From contig NZ_CP036401.1 of assembly GCF_004322755.1 (NCBI RefSeq), positions 5,394,001 to 5,458,000 of the forward strand: a DNA stretch of 64,000 nt, read 5' to 3'. Under the pieces are notes generated by a model that saw nothing but the letters and a program-made list of their open reading frames with translations, ran no database searches and was not told where the DNA came from. Of this stretch, positions 1 through 8,275 are shown one piece after another (the first letter of the stretch is position 1; the number at the start of each line of letters is the position of its first letter). Source of the stretch: Pseudoduganella albidiflava (GTDB taxonomy: Bacteria > Pseudomonadota > Gammaproteobacteria > Burkholderiales > Burkholderiaceae_D). A program made the position numbers and the translations under genes.

Positions 1-101
1 GGGTTGCTGGTCAAATCGGACCAGCCGATTTCCTCATACAGCGCCTCGCGTTTTTCGCTCTGCGGGAAATTCTGTTCCACCTGATTGAACGACGGCTTCA
101 T
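1..101 (-). CDS. Probable type VI amidase effector Tae4, N-terminus only (cut by the window edge)
   Basis: The minus-strand frame starting at 101 reads MKPSFNQVEQNFPQSEKREA and then LYEEIGWSDLTSN before the window ends. The KPSF opening, the N-F/Y-P motif about ten residues later and the L-Y-x-x-I-G stretch resemble the start of Tae4 effectors, which cut peptide cross-links in the cell wall of rival bacteria after type VI delivery. The start overlaps the stop of the immunity-like gene upstream (TGATG), so the two are translationally coupled. Only 33 codons are visible and no catalytic Cys or His can be checked. The assignment rests on the N-terminal motif and on the neighbour. Confidence 0.5.
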   Translation of the reverse strand, partial: MKPSFNQVEQNFPQSEKREALYEEIGWSDLTSN

Positions 102-556
102 GGATTACCTCCTTTGACGGGACACGGAAATCTGCGACGCAGCAGATCGAGCAGGAGAATCGACGCGTTTTTCTTTCGCTCTGCAGCAGGAAGTCTGGCC
201 AAGTCAGCGGCGAGTTCATATGCAAGATCTGGTGTTTTCAACTGATTTACATCGCACCAGTCACGGCCCTCCGTGCCATCCCGCACGCCGTCGAGGTAGC
301 TGTAAGCCTTTTCGCGCAAGGTGTATTCGTAGCTATCAAGTGACTTGGTGCTGCCTATCATTTGAACGAATCGGTCTCCGGTCAGCGTGTAGGCGTATGG
401 GGATTGGGCATGTGCAACGCTGGGGGACAATGCAACGAAGCCCGAAATGATGAGTAGCGCAGCCTCTTTGAATCTGAGGACAGCCTGGAACTGATGGGAT
501 GGGAGCAACTGCTGCAAGAAGAAACCCTGGTGGGCTGGCGGTGGCGAGGGACGCAT
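98..556 (-). CDS. Rap1a/Tai-family immunity protein, start uncertain
   Basis: The C-terminal 100 residues show the Rap1a/Tai4 pattern: a hydrophobic signal segment (EAALLIISGFVALSPSVAHA), then YLDGVRDGTEGRDWCD with a Trp-Cys, a Leu-rich helix, and the closing FPCPV. Such proteins sit in the periplasm and block Tae4-type peptidoglycan amidases. The ATG at 556 leaves an unusually long stretch of about 30 residues before the hydrophobic core, and no ATG lies closer, so the true start may be a TTG nearer the signal peptide. The gene overlaps the effector start by one codon. Here the immunity gene precedes the effector. Confidence 0.6.
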   Translation of the reverse strand: MRPSPPPAHQGFFLQQLLPSHQFQAVLRFKEAALLIISGFVALSPSVAHAQSPYAYTLTGDRFVQMIGSTKSLDSYEYTLREKAYSYLDGVRDGTEGRDWCDVNQLKTPDLAYELAADLARLPAAERKKNASILLLDLLRRRFPCPVKGGNP

Positions 557-749
557 GCGAATGTCTCCGAAACTGGCTGTACAAAGTTTGCTACCGCGAT
601 TAGCTCCATTGTTTGCGTCGGCTCGAAGCCATCCGACAAAGCAATGCGGAAGTCCGGTTTTGTTGTTTTCGTGCTTGTTGGTAGTTGCCATAAATACATC
701 CAATGCCATTTTTCCTGCATACTTGTGCAGCGGAAAAATGGAGGGTCCC

Positions 750-1784
750 ATGGCGCAGCCCGATCGGCAAAACAACTTCAACCTGATCCGGTTGATCCTG
801 GCGCTGTGCGTCATCCTGTCCCACTCCCCCGAACTGACCGATGGCGACAACCATCGCGAGCCGCTGATGTGCCTGTTCGACACGATCCCGCTCGGGTTCG
901 CCGCAGTCGACGCGTTCTTCGTGCTCAGTGGCTACCTGATCGTGCAGAGCTGGGATCTCGCTCCCAGCGCGAAGCAGTTCCTGCGCAGCCGCATGTTGCG
1001 GATCTATCCTGGCTTCCTGGTGGCGAGCGTGATCTCCGCCCTGCTGGTCGGGCCGCTGGGTGCCGACGCCGCCGCGTATTTCACCGCATTCGATATCGGC
1101 GCTTTCGCCAGCGGGGCACTGCTGCTGCAGGCGCCCGTGGTACCGCCGGTCTTCCAGGGCACGCCGCTGCCGAAGGTAAATCTGTCGATGTGGACGATCT
1201 CGTACGAATTCGCCTGCTACCTGCTGGTGCTGGCAGCGGGACTCACCGGCGCGCTGCGAATCCGCCACTTCTGGCTGGCGATGACGCTGGCCGTCCTCGG
1301 CGCCCTGGCCCTGTCGAAAGTCGTGCATTTCGACGTGGGCTTGCTGCGGCTGCCCAGCTTCTTCCTGACCGGCGGCTGCTTCTACATCTACCGTGACAAG
1401 ATCCGCCTGGATGGCCGCGTCGCCATTGCCGTGACGGCGGCCGTGATCGTCTGCATGTTCTCGTGGAGCGCGAGCGAACTGGCGCTGGCCACCGGCGGCT
1501 GCTATGCGCTGATCTACCTGGCCAAGAAACCGTCGGCATTCCTGAACCGGTTCAACGCATTGCCGGACGTTTCGTACGGCACTTACCTGTACGCCTGGCC
1601 GATCCAGAAACTGCTGGTCTGGTATTTCCCCGGCATGTCGCCATGGCTGGTGTTCGCCATCGCCGCCCCGGCCGCCCTGGCGCTGGGCGCCGCCAGCTGG
1701 TTCGCCATCGAAAAACCGGCACTCAAGTTCAAGCGCCCGGCAGCGCCCGCCGTTCCTCACGAAGCCGACCGCGCCGCCGCCTGA
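750..1784 (+). CDS. Acyltransferase 3 family integral membrane protein (OafA/YrhL type)
   Basis: This 344-residue protein begins NFNLIRLILALCVILSHS and continues with FFVLSGYLI and SRMLRIYPGFLV, the signature order of acyltransferase-3 enzymes (early R and H, S-G-[FY]-L-[IV], R-x-x-R-I-x-P). These inner-membrane proteins move acyl groups onto sugars of lipopolysaccharide, exopolysaccharide or other glycans. About ten hydrophobic segments are visible, and the C-terminus carries the usual E-K-P after the last helix (WFAIEKPALKFKRP). The start at 750 is preferred over an ATG at 738 because GGAGGG lies 5 bases upstream. The gene stands alone, so its substrate cannot be told. Confidence 0.85.
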   Translation: MAQPDRQNNFNLIRLILALCVILSHSPELTDGDNHREPLMCLFDTIPLGFAAVDAFFVLSGYLIVQSWDLAPSAKQFLRSRMLRIYPGFLVASVISALLVGPLGADAAAYFTAFDIGAFASGALLLQAPVVPPVFQGTPLPKVNLSMWTISYEFACYLLVLAAGLTGALRIRHFWLAMTLAVLGALALSKVVHFDVGLLRLPSFFLTGGCFYIYRDKIRLDGRVAIAVTAAVIVCMFSWSASELALATGGCYALIYLAKKPSAFLNRFNALPDVSYGTYLYAWPIQKLLVWYFPGMSPWLVFAIAAPAALALGAASWFAIEKPALKFKRPAAPAVPHEADRAAA

Positions 1785-1936
1785 CAGCCAACCCGCATCG
1801 CCGGCGCGTTCAACAGCCCTCTTCCCGGGCCAGCACGCGCCAGCCAGCAGCCCTATAATTGCCGCCTTCGCCGGCAAAGTCCTCGCGTGATTCCGATGGG
1901 AGATCGCGCCGGCGCATCCGCAACCACGGGAATCCG

Positions 1937-2605
1937 ATGCATGTCGTAAAACAAACCCTGACCCGCGCCGATGTTGAAAGCGCGATCGCCCAAGGCCCCC
2001 CCACATTCGAGCACTGCGACCTGGATGGCGCCGACCTGTCGCGGCTGGACCTGCGCGGCGCGGCCTTCGTGAACTGCAGCGTGGCGGAAACCTCGTTCTA
2101 TGCGGCCAAACTGACGCACACCGCATGGCAACGCTGCCGCGGCCGCCAGGCGGATTTCGAGTCGGCGGATGCTACCGACGCTCAATTCCACGGCTGCGAC
2201 CTGAACAACAGTAGCTGGCGGCGGGCCAGGCTGGCCTCGGCGCTGTTGAAAGGGTGCAAGCTGACCGGTGCTAATTTCGAAGAAGCCGCCCACCTGGGAC
2301 TGGCGTTCGAAGACTGCCTGCTGGTCGGCGCCGACATGCGCCGCATGTCGTTTCGCAAGGCGACCCTGGTCCAGCTCGATTTCGCCGATGCCGACCTGGC
2401 CGGCTGCGATTTTCGCGACGCCTTGTTCCACGGCGGCAGCCTGCGCAATTCGAACCTGAAAGGCGCGCGCTTCGACAATGCCGACTTGCGCGAAGCGGAT
2501 CTCGGCGGGCTCAAGCTGTCGGACATCAAGCTGTTCCAGGGCGCCCTCATCTCGCCGCGGCAGGCGGCCGAAGTGCTGGCGGAGATGGGCTTGCGGGTCG
2601 GCTGA
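1937..2605 (+). CDS. Pentapeptide-repeat protein
   Basis: The 222-residue product is built almost entirely of A(D/N)LXX-type pentapeptides (for example CDLDGADLSRLDLRGAAF, ADLAGCDFRDALF, ADLREADLGGLKL), which fold as a right-handed quadrilateral beta-helix. Length and pattern resemble the Qnr/McbG group that shields DNA gyrase, but the asparagine, cysteine and loop features needed to claim that role cannot be judged by eye. The ATG at 1937 starts just before the repeats; an upstream in-frame ATG would add 26 basic residues with no repeat pattern. No operon partner is evident. Confidence 0.8.
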   Translation: MHVVKQTLTRADVESAIAQGPPTFEHCDLDGADLSRLDLRGAAFVNCSVAETSFYAAKLTHTAWQRCRGRQADFESADATDAQFHGCDLNNSSWRRARLASALLKGCKLTGANFEEAAHLGLAFEDCLLVGADMRRMSFRKATLVQLDFADADLAGCDFRDALFHGGSLRNSNLKGARFDNADLREADLGGLKLSDIKLFQGALISPRQAAEVLAEMGLRVG

Positions 2606-2926
2606 CCGCCGACGATCCCGACCGGCAGGCTTCGTTCGCGCCTGGTTCATCCAGGCCCATGCCACGCCGGACTACTTTTCATCGACATGGCCTGCTCGCT
2701 AATGCCGCTCTATCTGTTCCAGATCAAACGTCCACTGCTTGCCAGCAGCACCCTGGCAGGCAGTAAAACCGTTGTTCGACCCGCGTGGTTTATTGCCCAC
2801 GATTCCAGTCAATTTACTGGCAATGCCCTGAGGAAACTTTATAATTGGTGTGGCGTATCAATTTAAATTTCTTTTAAGAACCTGTCTGCCCCTCCCGGTC
2901 CAGCAGGGCTACTCGCAAGGCCGTCG
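2606..2926. other. Intergenic stretch with an imperfect hairpin and a TATAAT box
   Basis: No gene is apparent in these 321 bases. An imperfect inverted repeat (CTGCTTGCCAG at 2735-2745 and CTGGCAGGCAG at 2753-2763, one mismatch) could form a hairpin but has no T-run. A perfect TATAAT at 2840-2845 could serve the gene at 2927, although no good -35 box lies at 16-18 bases. Confidence 0.4.
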
Positions 2927-3286
2927 ATGAATCAGCAAAAAAGCGAAGCACTGCCTCTCTCTCCCGGATTTGTGCTGAAGGAAACGGCTGCGAGTCTGGG
3001 CCAGGCCCTGTCCCGCTTCCTTGGGCGCATGCTGGGTAAAAGCGCACTAGCAGAGCGCGCGCCGCTCGATGTGGCGATCCCGGAGAGCAGCATGGCTGGA
3101 CAACAACTTCCGGACGAGATTTCCTGCGAAACGGAACAGCAGGCAGTGGATCTTTGCAAGGAAATGATCGCCCGCGGATACATGGCACAGGTACATTTCA
3201 ACGCCTATGACTATGCCTGGTCGGTGGGCATCAGCCCCGCAATGGCCACCGAGCAAGATATTCCGCAGGCACACGCCGATAAATGA
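2927..3286 (+). CDS. Hypothetical protein, 119 residues
   Basis: I do not recognise the family. The N-terminal third is amphipathic (LGQALSRFLGRMLGKSALAE). The C-terminal part (CETEQQAVDLCKEMIARGYM, then VHFNAYDYAWSVGIS) reads like a small compact alpha/beta domain with two cysteines. There is no signal peptide and no membrane segment. It is a single-gene unit followed by a hairpin. Confidence 0.55.
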   Translation: MNQQKSEALPLSPGFVLKETAASLGQALSRFLGRMLGKSALAERAPLDVAIPESSMAGQQLPDEISCETEQQAVDLCKEMIARGYMAQVHFNAYDYAWSVGISPAMATEQDIPQAHADK

Positions 3287-3296
3287 CGTTGTTTCG

Positions 3297-3316
3297 CACC
3301 GAACCGTTGTTCGGTG
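3297..3316 (+). terminator. Hairpin after the 2927-3286 gene
   Basis: CACCGAAC, a CGTT loop and GTTCGGTG form a perfect 8-bp stem starting 10 bases past the stop. There is no strong T-run, so termination would be weak or factor-assisted. Confidence 0.4.
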
Positions 3317-3405
3317 GGCGTCCAGAGTGAAATATCCCGAATGAGTTGCATCACGGAATTTATTTGCCGGTACAATATTGGTATTGCCAAATACTAATAG
3401 CCACC

Positions 3406-3855
3406 ATGTCCTCCGCCGCTCCCGCATCGAAAGAATTTTCCACGTACAGCAAGGACACCCCCACCGAGCGCCCTGGCCTCGATGGCCGCGCCGGCGTGTT
3501 CGTGCCCACCGATGCACTGGACCTGGGCAACGGGCCGATCCGCAAAGGTTCGGGCATTGTCGGCTACGGGAACCCGGATGGCACGCTGACCGTGTATTTC
3601 GAATCGAACCGGTTCGAGGAAACCAGCCTGCACAAGTGGGAAAACAAGGTGCGCAAGGCGTATGACCGTCTCGTGATGGTAGCGCCAACAGTGTCCAAGG
3701 CGAAAATGAATGCCAGCACGCTGGAACTGGTGGGCTATATCGACGGCGCCGGCATCCAGTTGAAGCAGCCCGACAGCGTGAGCCTGTGGCTGAAGATCTC
3801 GGACGCGCTCGACACCGCTCCCGAAAGCAGCGTGATCACGTTCGGTCGCCGCTGA
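3406..3855 (+). CDS. Hypothetical protein, 149 residues
   Basis: This soluble protein has no signal peptide, membrane segment or known motif that I can identify. It is rich in beta-prone segments (GTLTVYFESNRF, STLELVGYIDGAGIQL, SVSLWLKISDAL) and ends with FGRR. A TACAAT at 3371-3376, with TTGCAT 19 bases upstream, is a possible promoter. A terminator hairpin follows directly. The function is unknown. Confidence 0.6.
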   Translation: MSSAAPASKEFSTYSKDTPTERPGLDGRAGVFVPTDALDLGNGPIRKGSGIVGYGNPDGTLTVYFESNRFEETSLHKWENKVRKAYDRLVMVAPTVSKAKMNASTLELVGYIDGAGIQLKQPDSVSLWLKISDALDTAPESSVITFGRR

Positions 3856-3861
3856 TCCGCG

Positions 3862-3892
3862 AAAAAAATGCGCAGCCAGAAAAGCTGCGCAT
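3862..3892. terminator. Rho-independent terminator, strongest for leftward transcripts
   Basis: ATGCGCAGC (3868-3876) and GCTGCGCAT (3884-3892) form a perfect 9-bp stem. The A-tract at 3862-3868 becomes a T-run on the minus strand, so leftward transcripts would stop here. It may also end the gene at 3406-3855. Confidence 0.65.
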
Positions 3893-3988
3893 GTCGACGG
3901 GCGTTCCTCCTACAACTCGCCCCACCTTTTGCCGATGACGCCGGACAGGCGCCCACTTAAGATGAACTTAAGTCAAAAGGAGCCCATC

Positions 3989-4108
3989 ATGGCACGGCAC
4001 ATTCCCCTCACCTTCAGCACCATCCTGCTCGGCCTGGTTGGCACGTCCACCTACCTGCTGTGCTCCACCGACCTGCTCCACAACGCCACGTTCTTCCTGC
4101 TGCACTAA
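3989..4108 (+). CDS. Small membrane protein of 39 residues
   Basis: A strong ribosome-binding site (AAAAGGAG, 3976-3983) precedes an ATG that opens MARHIPLTFSTILLGLVGTS and ends with TDLLHNATFFLLH. Most of the peptide is one hydrophobic helix, so it should be an inner-membrane microprotein. The final Leu-His and the stop fall within the first unit of a 14-bp tandem repeat, so the C-terminus is partly set by repeat sequence. The gene is real mainly on the strength of its ribosome-binding site and codon pattern. Confidence 0.55.
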   Translation: MARHIPLTFSTILLGLVGTSTYLLCSTDLLHNATFFLLH

Positions 4109-4183
4109 GCGGACTGCACTAAGCGGGCTGCACTGAGCGGGCCGCACTGAGCGGGCCGCACTGAATACGCTGCACTGAGCTAA
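4100..4183. repeat. Six tandem copies of a 14-bp unit (minisatellite)
   Basis: Six head-to-tail units run from 4100: CTGCACTAAGCGGA, CTGCACTAAGCGGG, CTGCACTGAGCGGG, CCGCACTGAGCGGG, CCGCACTGAATACG and CTGCACTGAGCTAA. Each holds an in-frame TAA or TGA at the same place in its unit. The first unit supplies the stop codon of the 39-residue gene. Confidence 0.9.
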
Positions 4184-4239
4184 CGTAAGAAAGCCGGCTG
4201 AATCGAGCCGGCTGTCAGCGTTCAAGGCCGCGGAACAGA

Positions 4240-4608
4240 TCAACGGCGACCGCGCCAGCCGCGGCCGTGGTGACCACGCCCCCAGCCGCCCGAACGGTGG
4301 CTCCACACGAAATCGAGTCCGATCGAAATCGGCGGATACCAGTAAGACGGTGCCGCATACACGGGCGCCGGCGCATAGACGGGTTGCGGCACATACACCG
4401 GCTGCGGCACATACGTCACGGCGGGCAGCGGCTCGGTGGTGTAGGTAACCGTCGACCCGTTCCTGGCCGCGGTGCCCGGCGCCACCGGCGTTACCGACAC
4501 GGTGCGCCACTGGTATGGATCGACAGGTTGCGCGGCGTAGTAAGGGCCGGGAACGGCACAACCAGCCAGCACGGTTGCCACGACAGGCAAAATCAACAAG
4601 CTTTTCAT
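4240..4608 (-). CDS. Lipoprotein with Tyr/Pro/Val repeats, 122 residues
   Basis: MKSLLILPVVATVLAGCAVP is a lipoprotein signal peptide with an LAGC lipobox. The mature chain has a short repeat (YVPQPVYVPQPVYAPAPVYA), an aromatic stretch (SYWYPPISIGLDFVWSHRSG) and a Gly/Arg/His-rich tail ending GRGWRGRR. It resembles the small YXPXPVYXP-type surface lipoproteins common in Burkholderiales. AAGGAG lies 8 bases before the ATG. The role is unknown; a cell-envelope location is likely. Confidence 0.75.
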   Translation of the reverse strand: MKSLLILPVVATVLAGCAVPGPYYAAQPVDPYQWRTVSVTPVAPGTAARNGSTVTYTTEPLPAVTYVPQPVYVPQPVYAPAPVYAAPSYWYPPISIGLDFVWSHRSGGWGRGHHGRGWRGRR

Positions 4609-4758
4609 GGTAAATCTCCTTCCCAATAGAGAACTATAGGGAATTTCCAGCCTGCCCGCCGCGGATTTACACACCGTTACAGCGGCAAACAACAGCGCAA
4701 TATTCAATGTTGCCCATGCCTGGAAAACAGCCGCGCGGCACATGCCGCGCGGCCACCA

Positions 4759-4932
4759 TCAATGCTTGCGGGCCTGCTTCTTTCCACCGCCGGCACCTTC
4801 ATTGCCGCCTGCCTTGGTATGGCTGGCCGCTTCCTTGCCGCTCTTGGCTTTCTTGTTCGAGGGCGTGGACGTTGCTTCCGCTTCGGTGGCTGACTGCTTG
4901 TTCTGGTTACCCGTAGATTTCGATTGCGCCAT
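4759..4932 (-). CDS. Small lysine-rich, low-complexity protein, 57 residues
   Basis: The product (MAQSKSTGNQNKQSATEAEA onward) is dominated by Lys, Ala, Ser, Thr and Gly, ends GGGKKQARKH, and is predicted to be disordered and basic. GGAGG precedes two adjacent ATG codons (4935 and 4932); the second has better spacing. It may bind nucleic acid like other small basic bacterial proteins, but nothing specific is recognisable. Confidence 0.55.
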   Translation of the reverse strand: MAQSKSTGNQNKQSATEAEATSTPSNKKAKSGKEAASHTKAGGNEGAGGGKKQARKH

Positions 4933-4961
4933 CATTTTCCTCCATCGGTTGATTCGGCAAA

Positions 4962-5543
4962 TCAAATATACGGTATGTCGCAATCATCGAGCGCACGACC
5001 ATTCTCGTCGCGCCGCTGCGCGCAGATTTCAAAGCGCACGCCATGGTCGAAATCCATCCGGTACACCTTCCCGTAAGGCAGCGCGACGCCCTGTTGCAGT
5101 ACCTTGCGGTATTGCAGCGCCGGCACGTCGGTGGGAATCGCCATCGACGTGTGGAAGTTGCGCCGGCGGTCTTGCTGGCGCCGGTGTACATCCACCAGCA
5201 CGCCCAGGTCCAGCGTAACGCCGCCGGCCATGTAGGCGTAGCGCGTGATGGTGCGCGATGTGCTCAGCACGCCCCATGCACACGGTACCGCGCCGGTGGC
5301 TTCTTTCGCCGGGCAATTCTTGATCTGCGCCAGCGGGAAGATTTCCTCGTGGCCGGCCAGCTGCAGCAGCGGCCAGGTGGTGCGCACCCCGTCGCGCTTG
5401 CCGGACAGCGGATTCGTCCACGTCACCGCGTTGATTACCGAGACGGTCTGCTTCAGGCGCGCCGGGTCGTTCTGGTTGCGCATCATCGTGCAACCGGACA
5501 GCAGCGCCAGCGACATCATGGAAAGACAAAGCGGGGTTTTCAT
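4962..5543 (-). CDS. Putative lipoprotein, 193 residues
   Basis: The N-terminus MKTPLCLSMMSLALLSGCTM is a lipoprotein signal with an LSGC lipobox. The rest is soluble with several Cys residues (KNCPAKEATGAVPCAW, FEICAQRRDENG, DDCDIPYI). I do not recognise the family. It reads against the small basic gene downstream and could share a transcript with it (gap of 29 bases). Confidence 0.7.
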   Translation of the reverse strand: MKTPLCLSMMSLALLSGCTMMRNQNDPARLKQTVSVINAVTWTNPLSGKRDGVRTTWPLLQLAGHEEIFPLAQIKNCPAKEATGAVPCAWGVLSTSRTITRYAYMAGGVTLDLGVLVDVHRRQQDRRRNFHTSMAIPTDVPALQYRKVLQQGVALPYGKVYRMDFDHGVRFEICAQRRDENGRALDDCDIPYI

Positions 5544-5625
5544 GGCATTCGGCAATAAGGGACAGTCACCAGATTAACAGATGTGCGCGCATGTAACCGC
5601 ACGCACGTGCGGAACAAAACCGGGA

Positions 5626-5651
5626 CAAAAAAAAGCCGGCGTGAGCCGGCT
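5626..5651 (-). terminator. Rho-independent terminator for the TonB-C genes
   Basis: AGCCGGC (5634-5640), GTGA and GCCGGCT (5645-5651) form a 7-bp stem. On the minus strand it is followed by a run of at least eight T residues (5627-5634). It sits about 100 bases past the end of the gene at 5750-6085. Confidence 0.75.
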
Positions 5652-5749
5652 AAAGAGGTAAAGCAGGTAAAACAGGAATTCATATCACTGCGCTTGTCAC
5701 CGCGCTTCTTTATGCATTCGTCACGCGCCGGCAAGGCGCGGTCGGGAAA

Positions 5750-6085
5750 TCAGTCCAGTTTCCAGGCGTAGTCGACCTTGGCCCAAGTTTCGGCCGGTGC
5801 GCCATCCTTCGAGCCCGGCTTGAACTTGCAGGCGGACAGCGACTTGATGGCCGCCTTGTCCAGGTTCTTGAAGCCGCTCGATTTGTCGAGCTTGGAATCC
5901 TTCACGTCGCCGCCGGCCGAGACCAGGAACGACATCGATACCGTGCCCTGTTCTTCGTTCATCAGCGATGCCTTCGGATAATCGGCCTTGCAGTTCTTGG
6001 CATCGAAGGAAGCCGGCACTTCCGCAGCGGAAGCGGCACCAGCGAAGAGCACCGCGGTCAGTACACCCATGAAACGCTTGTTCAT
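5750..6085 (-). CDS. Secreted TonB C-terminal-domain protein (paralogue A)
   Basis: This 111-residue protein has a Sec signal peptide (MNKRFMGVLTAVLFAGAASA) and then a single TonB-C-like domain: CKADYPKASLMNEEQGTVSM and the SGFKNLDKAAIKSLSACKF helix, ending in the VDYAWKL strand. TonB-C domains contact outer-membrane receptors, but this protein has no membrane anchor or proline-rich linker, so it cannot act as a complete TonB. Two Cys residues (in CKADYP and SACKF) could form a disulfide. It lies 33 bases downstream of a close paralogue. Confidence 0.75.
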   Translation of the reverse strand: MNKRFMGVLTAVLFAGAASAAEVPASFDAKNCKADYPKASLMNEEQGTVSMSFLVSAGGDVKDSKLDKSSGFKNLDKAAIKSLSACKFKPGSKDGAPAETWAKVDYAWKLD

Positions 6086-6118
6086 CTGATTTCCCCTTGT
6101 GTTATCAGCTACGGTTGA

Positions 6119-6451
6119 TTACAGCGCCCAAACGTAATCGACCTTGGTCCAGGTCTGGGCCACGGCGCCGTCTTTCTTGCCCGGCGTGAACTTGCATGCG
6201 GTCAGCGCCTTCAGTGCCGCCTTGTCCAGGTTCTTGAAGCCACTCGATTTCTCGACTTTCGATTCCACCACGTCACCGCTCGTGGACACCAGGAAGGCCA
6301 TCGTGACCGCGCCCTGCTCTTCGTTCAGCAGCGAGGCTTTCGGGTATTCGGCCTTGCATTTGCGGGCATCGACGGATGCCGGGGTTTCGGAAGCGAAGGC
6401 GGCGCCAGCAACGAGGGTGGCAGCGAAGAAGGTGATCAGATGCTTGTTCAT
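6119..6451 (-). CDS. Secreted TonB C-terminal-domain protein (paralogue B)
   Basis: The 110-residue product has the same layout as its downstream neighbour: a signal peptide (MNKHLITFFAATLVAGAAFA), then CKAEYPKASLLNEEQGAVTM, SSGFKNLDKAALKALTACKF and the VDYVWAL end. By eye more than half the mature residues match, so the pair arose by tandem duplication. The role is presumably a periplasmic accessory in energy transduction or in sensing outer-membrane receptors, which is inference only. Confidence 0.75.
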   Translation of the reverse strand: MNKHLITFFAATLVAGAAFASETPASVDARKCKAEYPKASLLNEEQGAVTMAFLVSTSGDVVESKVEKSSGFKNLDKAALKALTACKFTPGKKDGAVAQTWTKVDYVWAL

Positions 6452-6502
6452 ATTATTTTTTCCAGAAAGTTGTGAATTGAGGTTGTCGTCTCGTTTGTTT
6501 GC

Positions 6503-8275
6503 TTAGAATTCTTCCCACTCGTCCGCGCCGGCCGGGGCGGAAGCCACGGTTTTCTTCGGCTTGGCGGTATCGGACTTGGCAACAGCGGGTTTGGCGGCGA
6601 TGGCCGGAGCCGGCTTGCGGGCGGCAGGCTTGGCAACCGCCTTGACGCTGGCCGTGGTCGGCACGGCCTTGGCGGCGGTGCTCACGGCTTCGATCACGGC
6701 GCGCTCTTCGCCCGCTTCCAGCTTGAAGATCGATACCACGCGGGCCAGTTCGCCAGCCTGGTCTTGCAGGCTCTGCGCGGCGGCGGCCGCTTCTTCCACC
6801 AGCGCGGCGTTCTGCTGGGTCATGCCGTCCATCTCGATGATCGAGCGGTTGACCTGCTCGATGCCGGCGCTCTGTTCCTGGCTGGCGTTGGCGATCTCGC
6901 CCATGATGTCGGTCACGCGGCGCACCGAAGCCACCACTTCATCCATCGTCACGCCGGCCTGGCCGACCAGCTTCGAACCGCGCTCCACCTTCTCGACGGA
7001 GTCGCCGATCAGCGCCTTGATTTCCTTCGCGGCGCCGGCCGAACGCTGGGCCAGGTTGCGCACTTCGGAAGCCACCACGGCGAAGCCGCGGCCCTGTTCA
7101 CCGGCACGGGCTGCCTCGACAGCGGCGTTCAGTGCCAGGATGTTGGTCTGGAAGGCGATGCCATCGATCACGCCGATGATGTCGACGATCTTGTTGGCGG
7201 ACTCGTTGATCGAGCTCATCGTGTCGACCACCTGCGACACCACGGCGCCACCCTTGCGGGCCACGTCGGAGGCGCTGGCGGCCAGCTGGTTTGCTTCACG
7301 GGCGTTGTCGGCGTTCTGCTTCACGGTCGACGTCAGTTCTTCCATCGCCGACGCGGTCTTTTCCAGCGACGATGCCTGCATTTCAGTGCGGGACGACAGG
7401 TCGATATTGCCGGCGGCGATTTCACGCGATGCCGTGCCGATCGTTTCGGTACCCACGCGCACCTGGCTGACGATGCCTACCAGGCTGTCGCGCATTTCCT
7501 TCATTTCGGACAGCAGGCTTTCCTTCGCGGCGCCGCTCGTGTCGATCGAGATCGACAGGTCGCCGTTGGCAATGCTGCCGGCGATCGACGCCGTGTAGTC
7601 CGGCTCGCCGCCCAGCTGCTTCAGCAGGCCACGGGTGATGGCGATCGCGGCGGCCACCGACAGCAGCACGGCCAGCACGCCCATGCCGATCATGAAGTTA
7701 CGGGCGCTGTTGAAGCCTTCCTTGGCGTCGATCGCCGATTCCTTGTTGACCTTGTCTTCCAGCGCGCCCAGCTGGTCCAGCGCTTCCATCCACTTCTTCT
7801 GCGCAGGACGGATTTCCTTGATCAGCACGCGGGTGGCGCTCATCGCGTCATTGGCCAGCCAGAACTGCGAAGCGCGCTCGATGGCGGGCATCGCCACGCC
7901 TTCATGTTCCTTGATCGCCGCCAGCAGCTTCTTTTCTTCCGGCGATGCTTCGATCGCGAACTTGGCTTCCAGCTTCTGCAGGTCGGCCTGGTACTTGGCG
8001 GTCTGCTCCTTGATGCGGGCAAACTCCGGTTCCATGTCGGCCGGGTCGGACATCAGGGTCAGCACGCGCAGCGAACCGATGCGGTCGGCCACGTTGTTGC
8101 GCATGTCGATCACCAGGCGCGTTACCACGTTGTTAACGCTAACAACGTGGTCGAGGCGATCCTGGATCTGCGCCAGGCGGAAAATACCCACCACGGTCAC
8201 GGCCACCAGGAACACCAGTACCAGTGCGAAACCAAGCGCCAGCCGGCTGCCTACCTTCATTTTGCTAAGATTCAT
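6503..8275 (-). CDS. Methyl-accepting chemotaxis protein
   Basis: The 590 residues follow the standard order: a first membrane helix ([20 protein letters not shown], about residues 14-33), a periplasmic four-helix-bundle sensor rich in [13 protein letters not shown] helices (about 35-190), a second membrane helix (about 192-215), HAMP, and the long cytoplasmic coiled coil. Its hairpin tip carries the invariant [20 protein letters not shown]. The last residues, EWEEF, match the xWxxF tether that recruits CheR and CheB, so this is a self-docking high-abundance type receptor. The ligand is unknown. An Ala/Lys/Pro-rich linker joins the tether to the signalling domain. Confidence 0.95.
   Translation of the reverse strand: MNLSKMKVGSRLALGFALVLVFLVAVTVVGIFRLAQIQDRLDHVVSVNNVVTRLVIDMRNNVADRIGSLRVLTLMSDPADMEPEFARIKEQTAKYQADLQKLEAKFAIEASPEEKKLLAAIKEHEGVAMPAIERASQFWLANDAMSATRVLIKEIRPAQKKWMEALDQLGALEDKVNKESAIDAKEGFNSARNFMIGMGVLAVLLSVAAAIAITRGLLKQLGGEPDYTASIAGSIANGDLSISIDTSGAAKESLLSEMKEMRDSLVGIVSQVRVGTETIGTASREIAAGNIDLSSRTEMQASSLEKTASAMEELTSTVKQNADNAREANQLAASASDVARKGGAVVSQVVDTMSSINESANKIVDIIGVIDGIAFQTNILALNAAVEAARAGEQGRGFAVVASEVRNLAQRSAGAAKEIKALIGDSVEKVERGSKLVGQAGVTMDEVVASVRRVTDIMGEIANASQEQSAGIEQVNRSIIEMDGMTQQNAALVEEAAAAAQSLQDQAGELARVVSIFKLEAGEERAVIEAVSTAAKAVPTTASVKAVAKPAARKPAPAIAAKPAVAKSDTAKPKKTVASAPAGADEWEEF

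Noticed and set aside
600..2126. A long minus-strand frame covering the acyltransferase
   Set aside because: It spans two plus-strand genes and reads as low-complexity Arg/Gly sequence.
4100..4183. Possible CRISPR or direct-repeat regulatory array
   Set aside because: Units are 14 bases and directly adjacent with no spacers, so it is a simple minisatellite.
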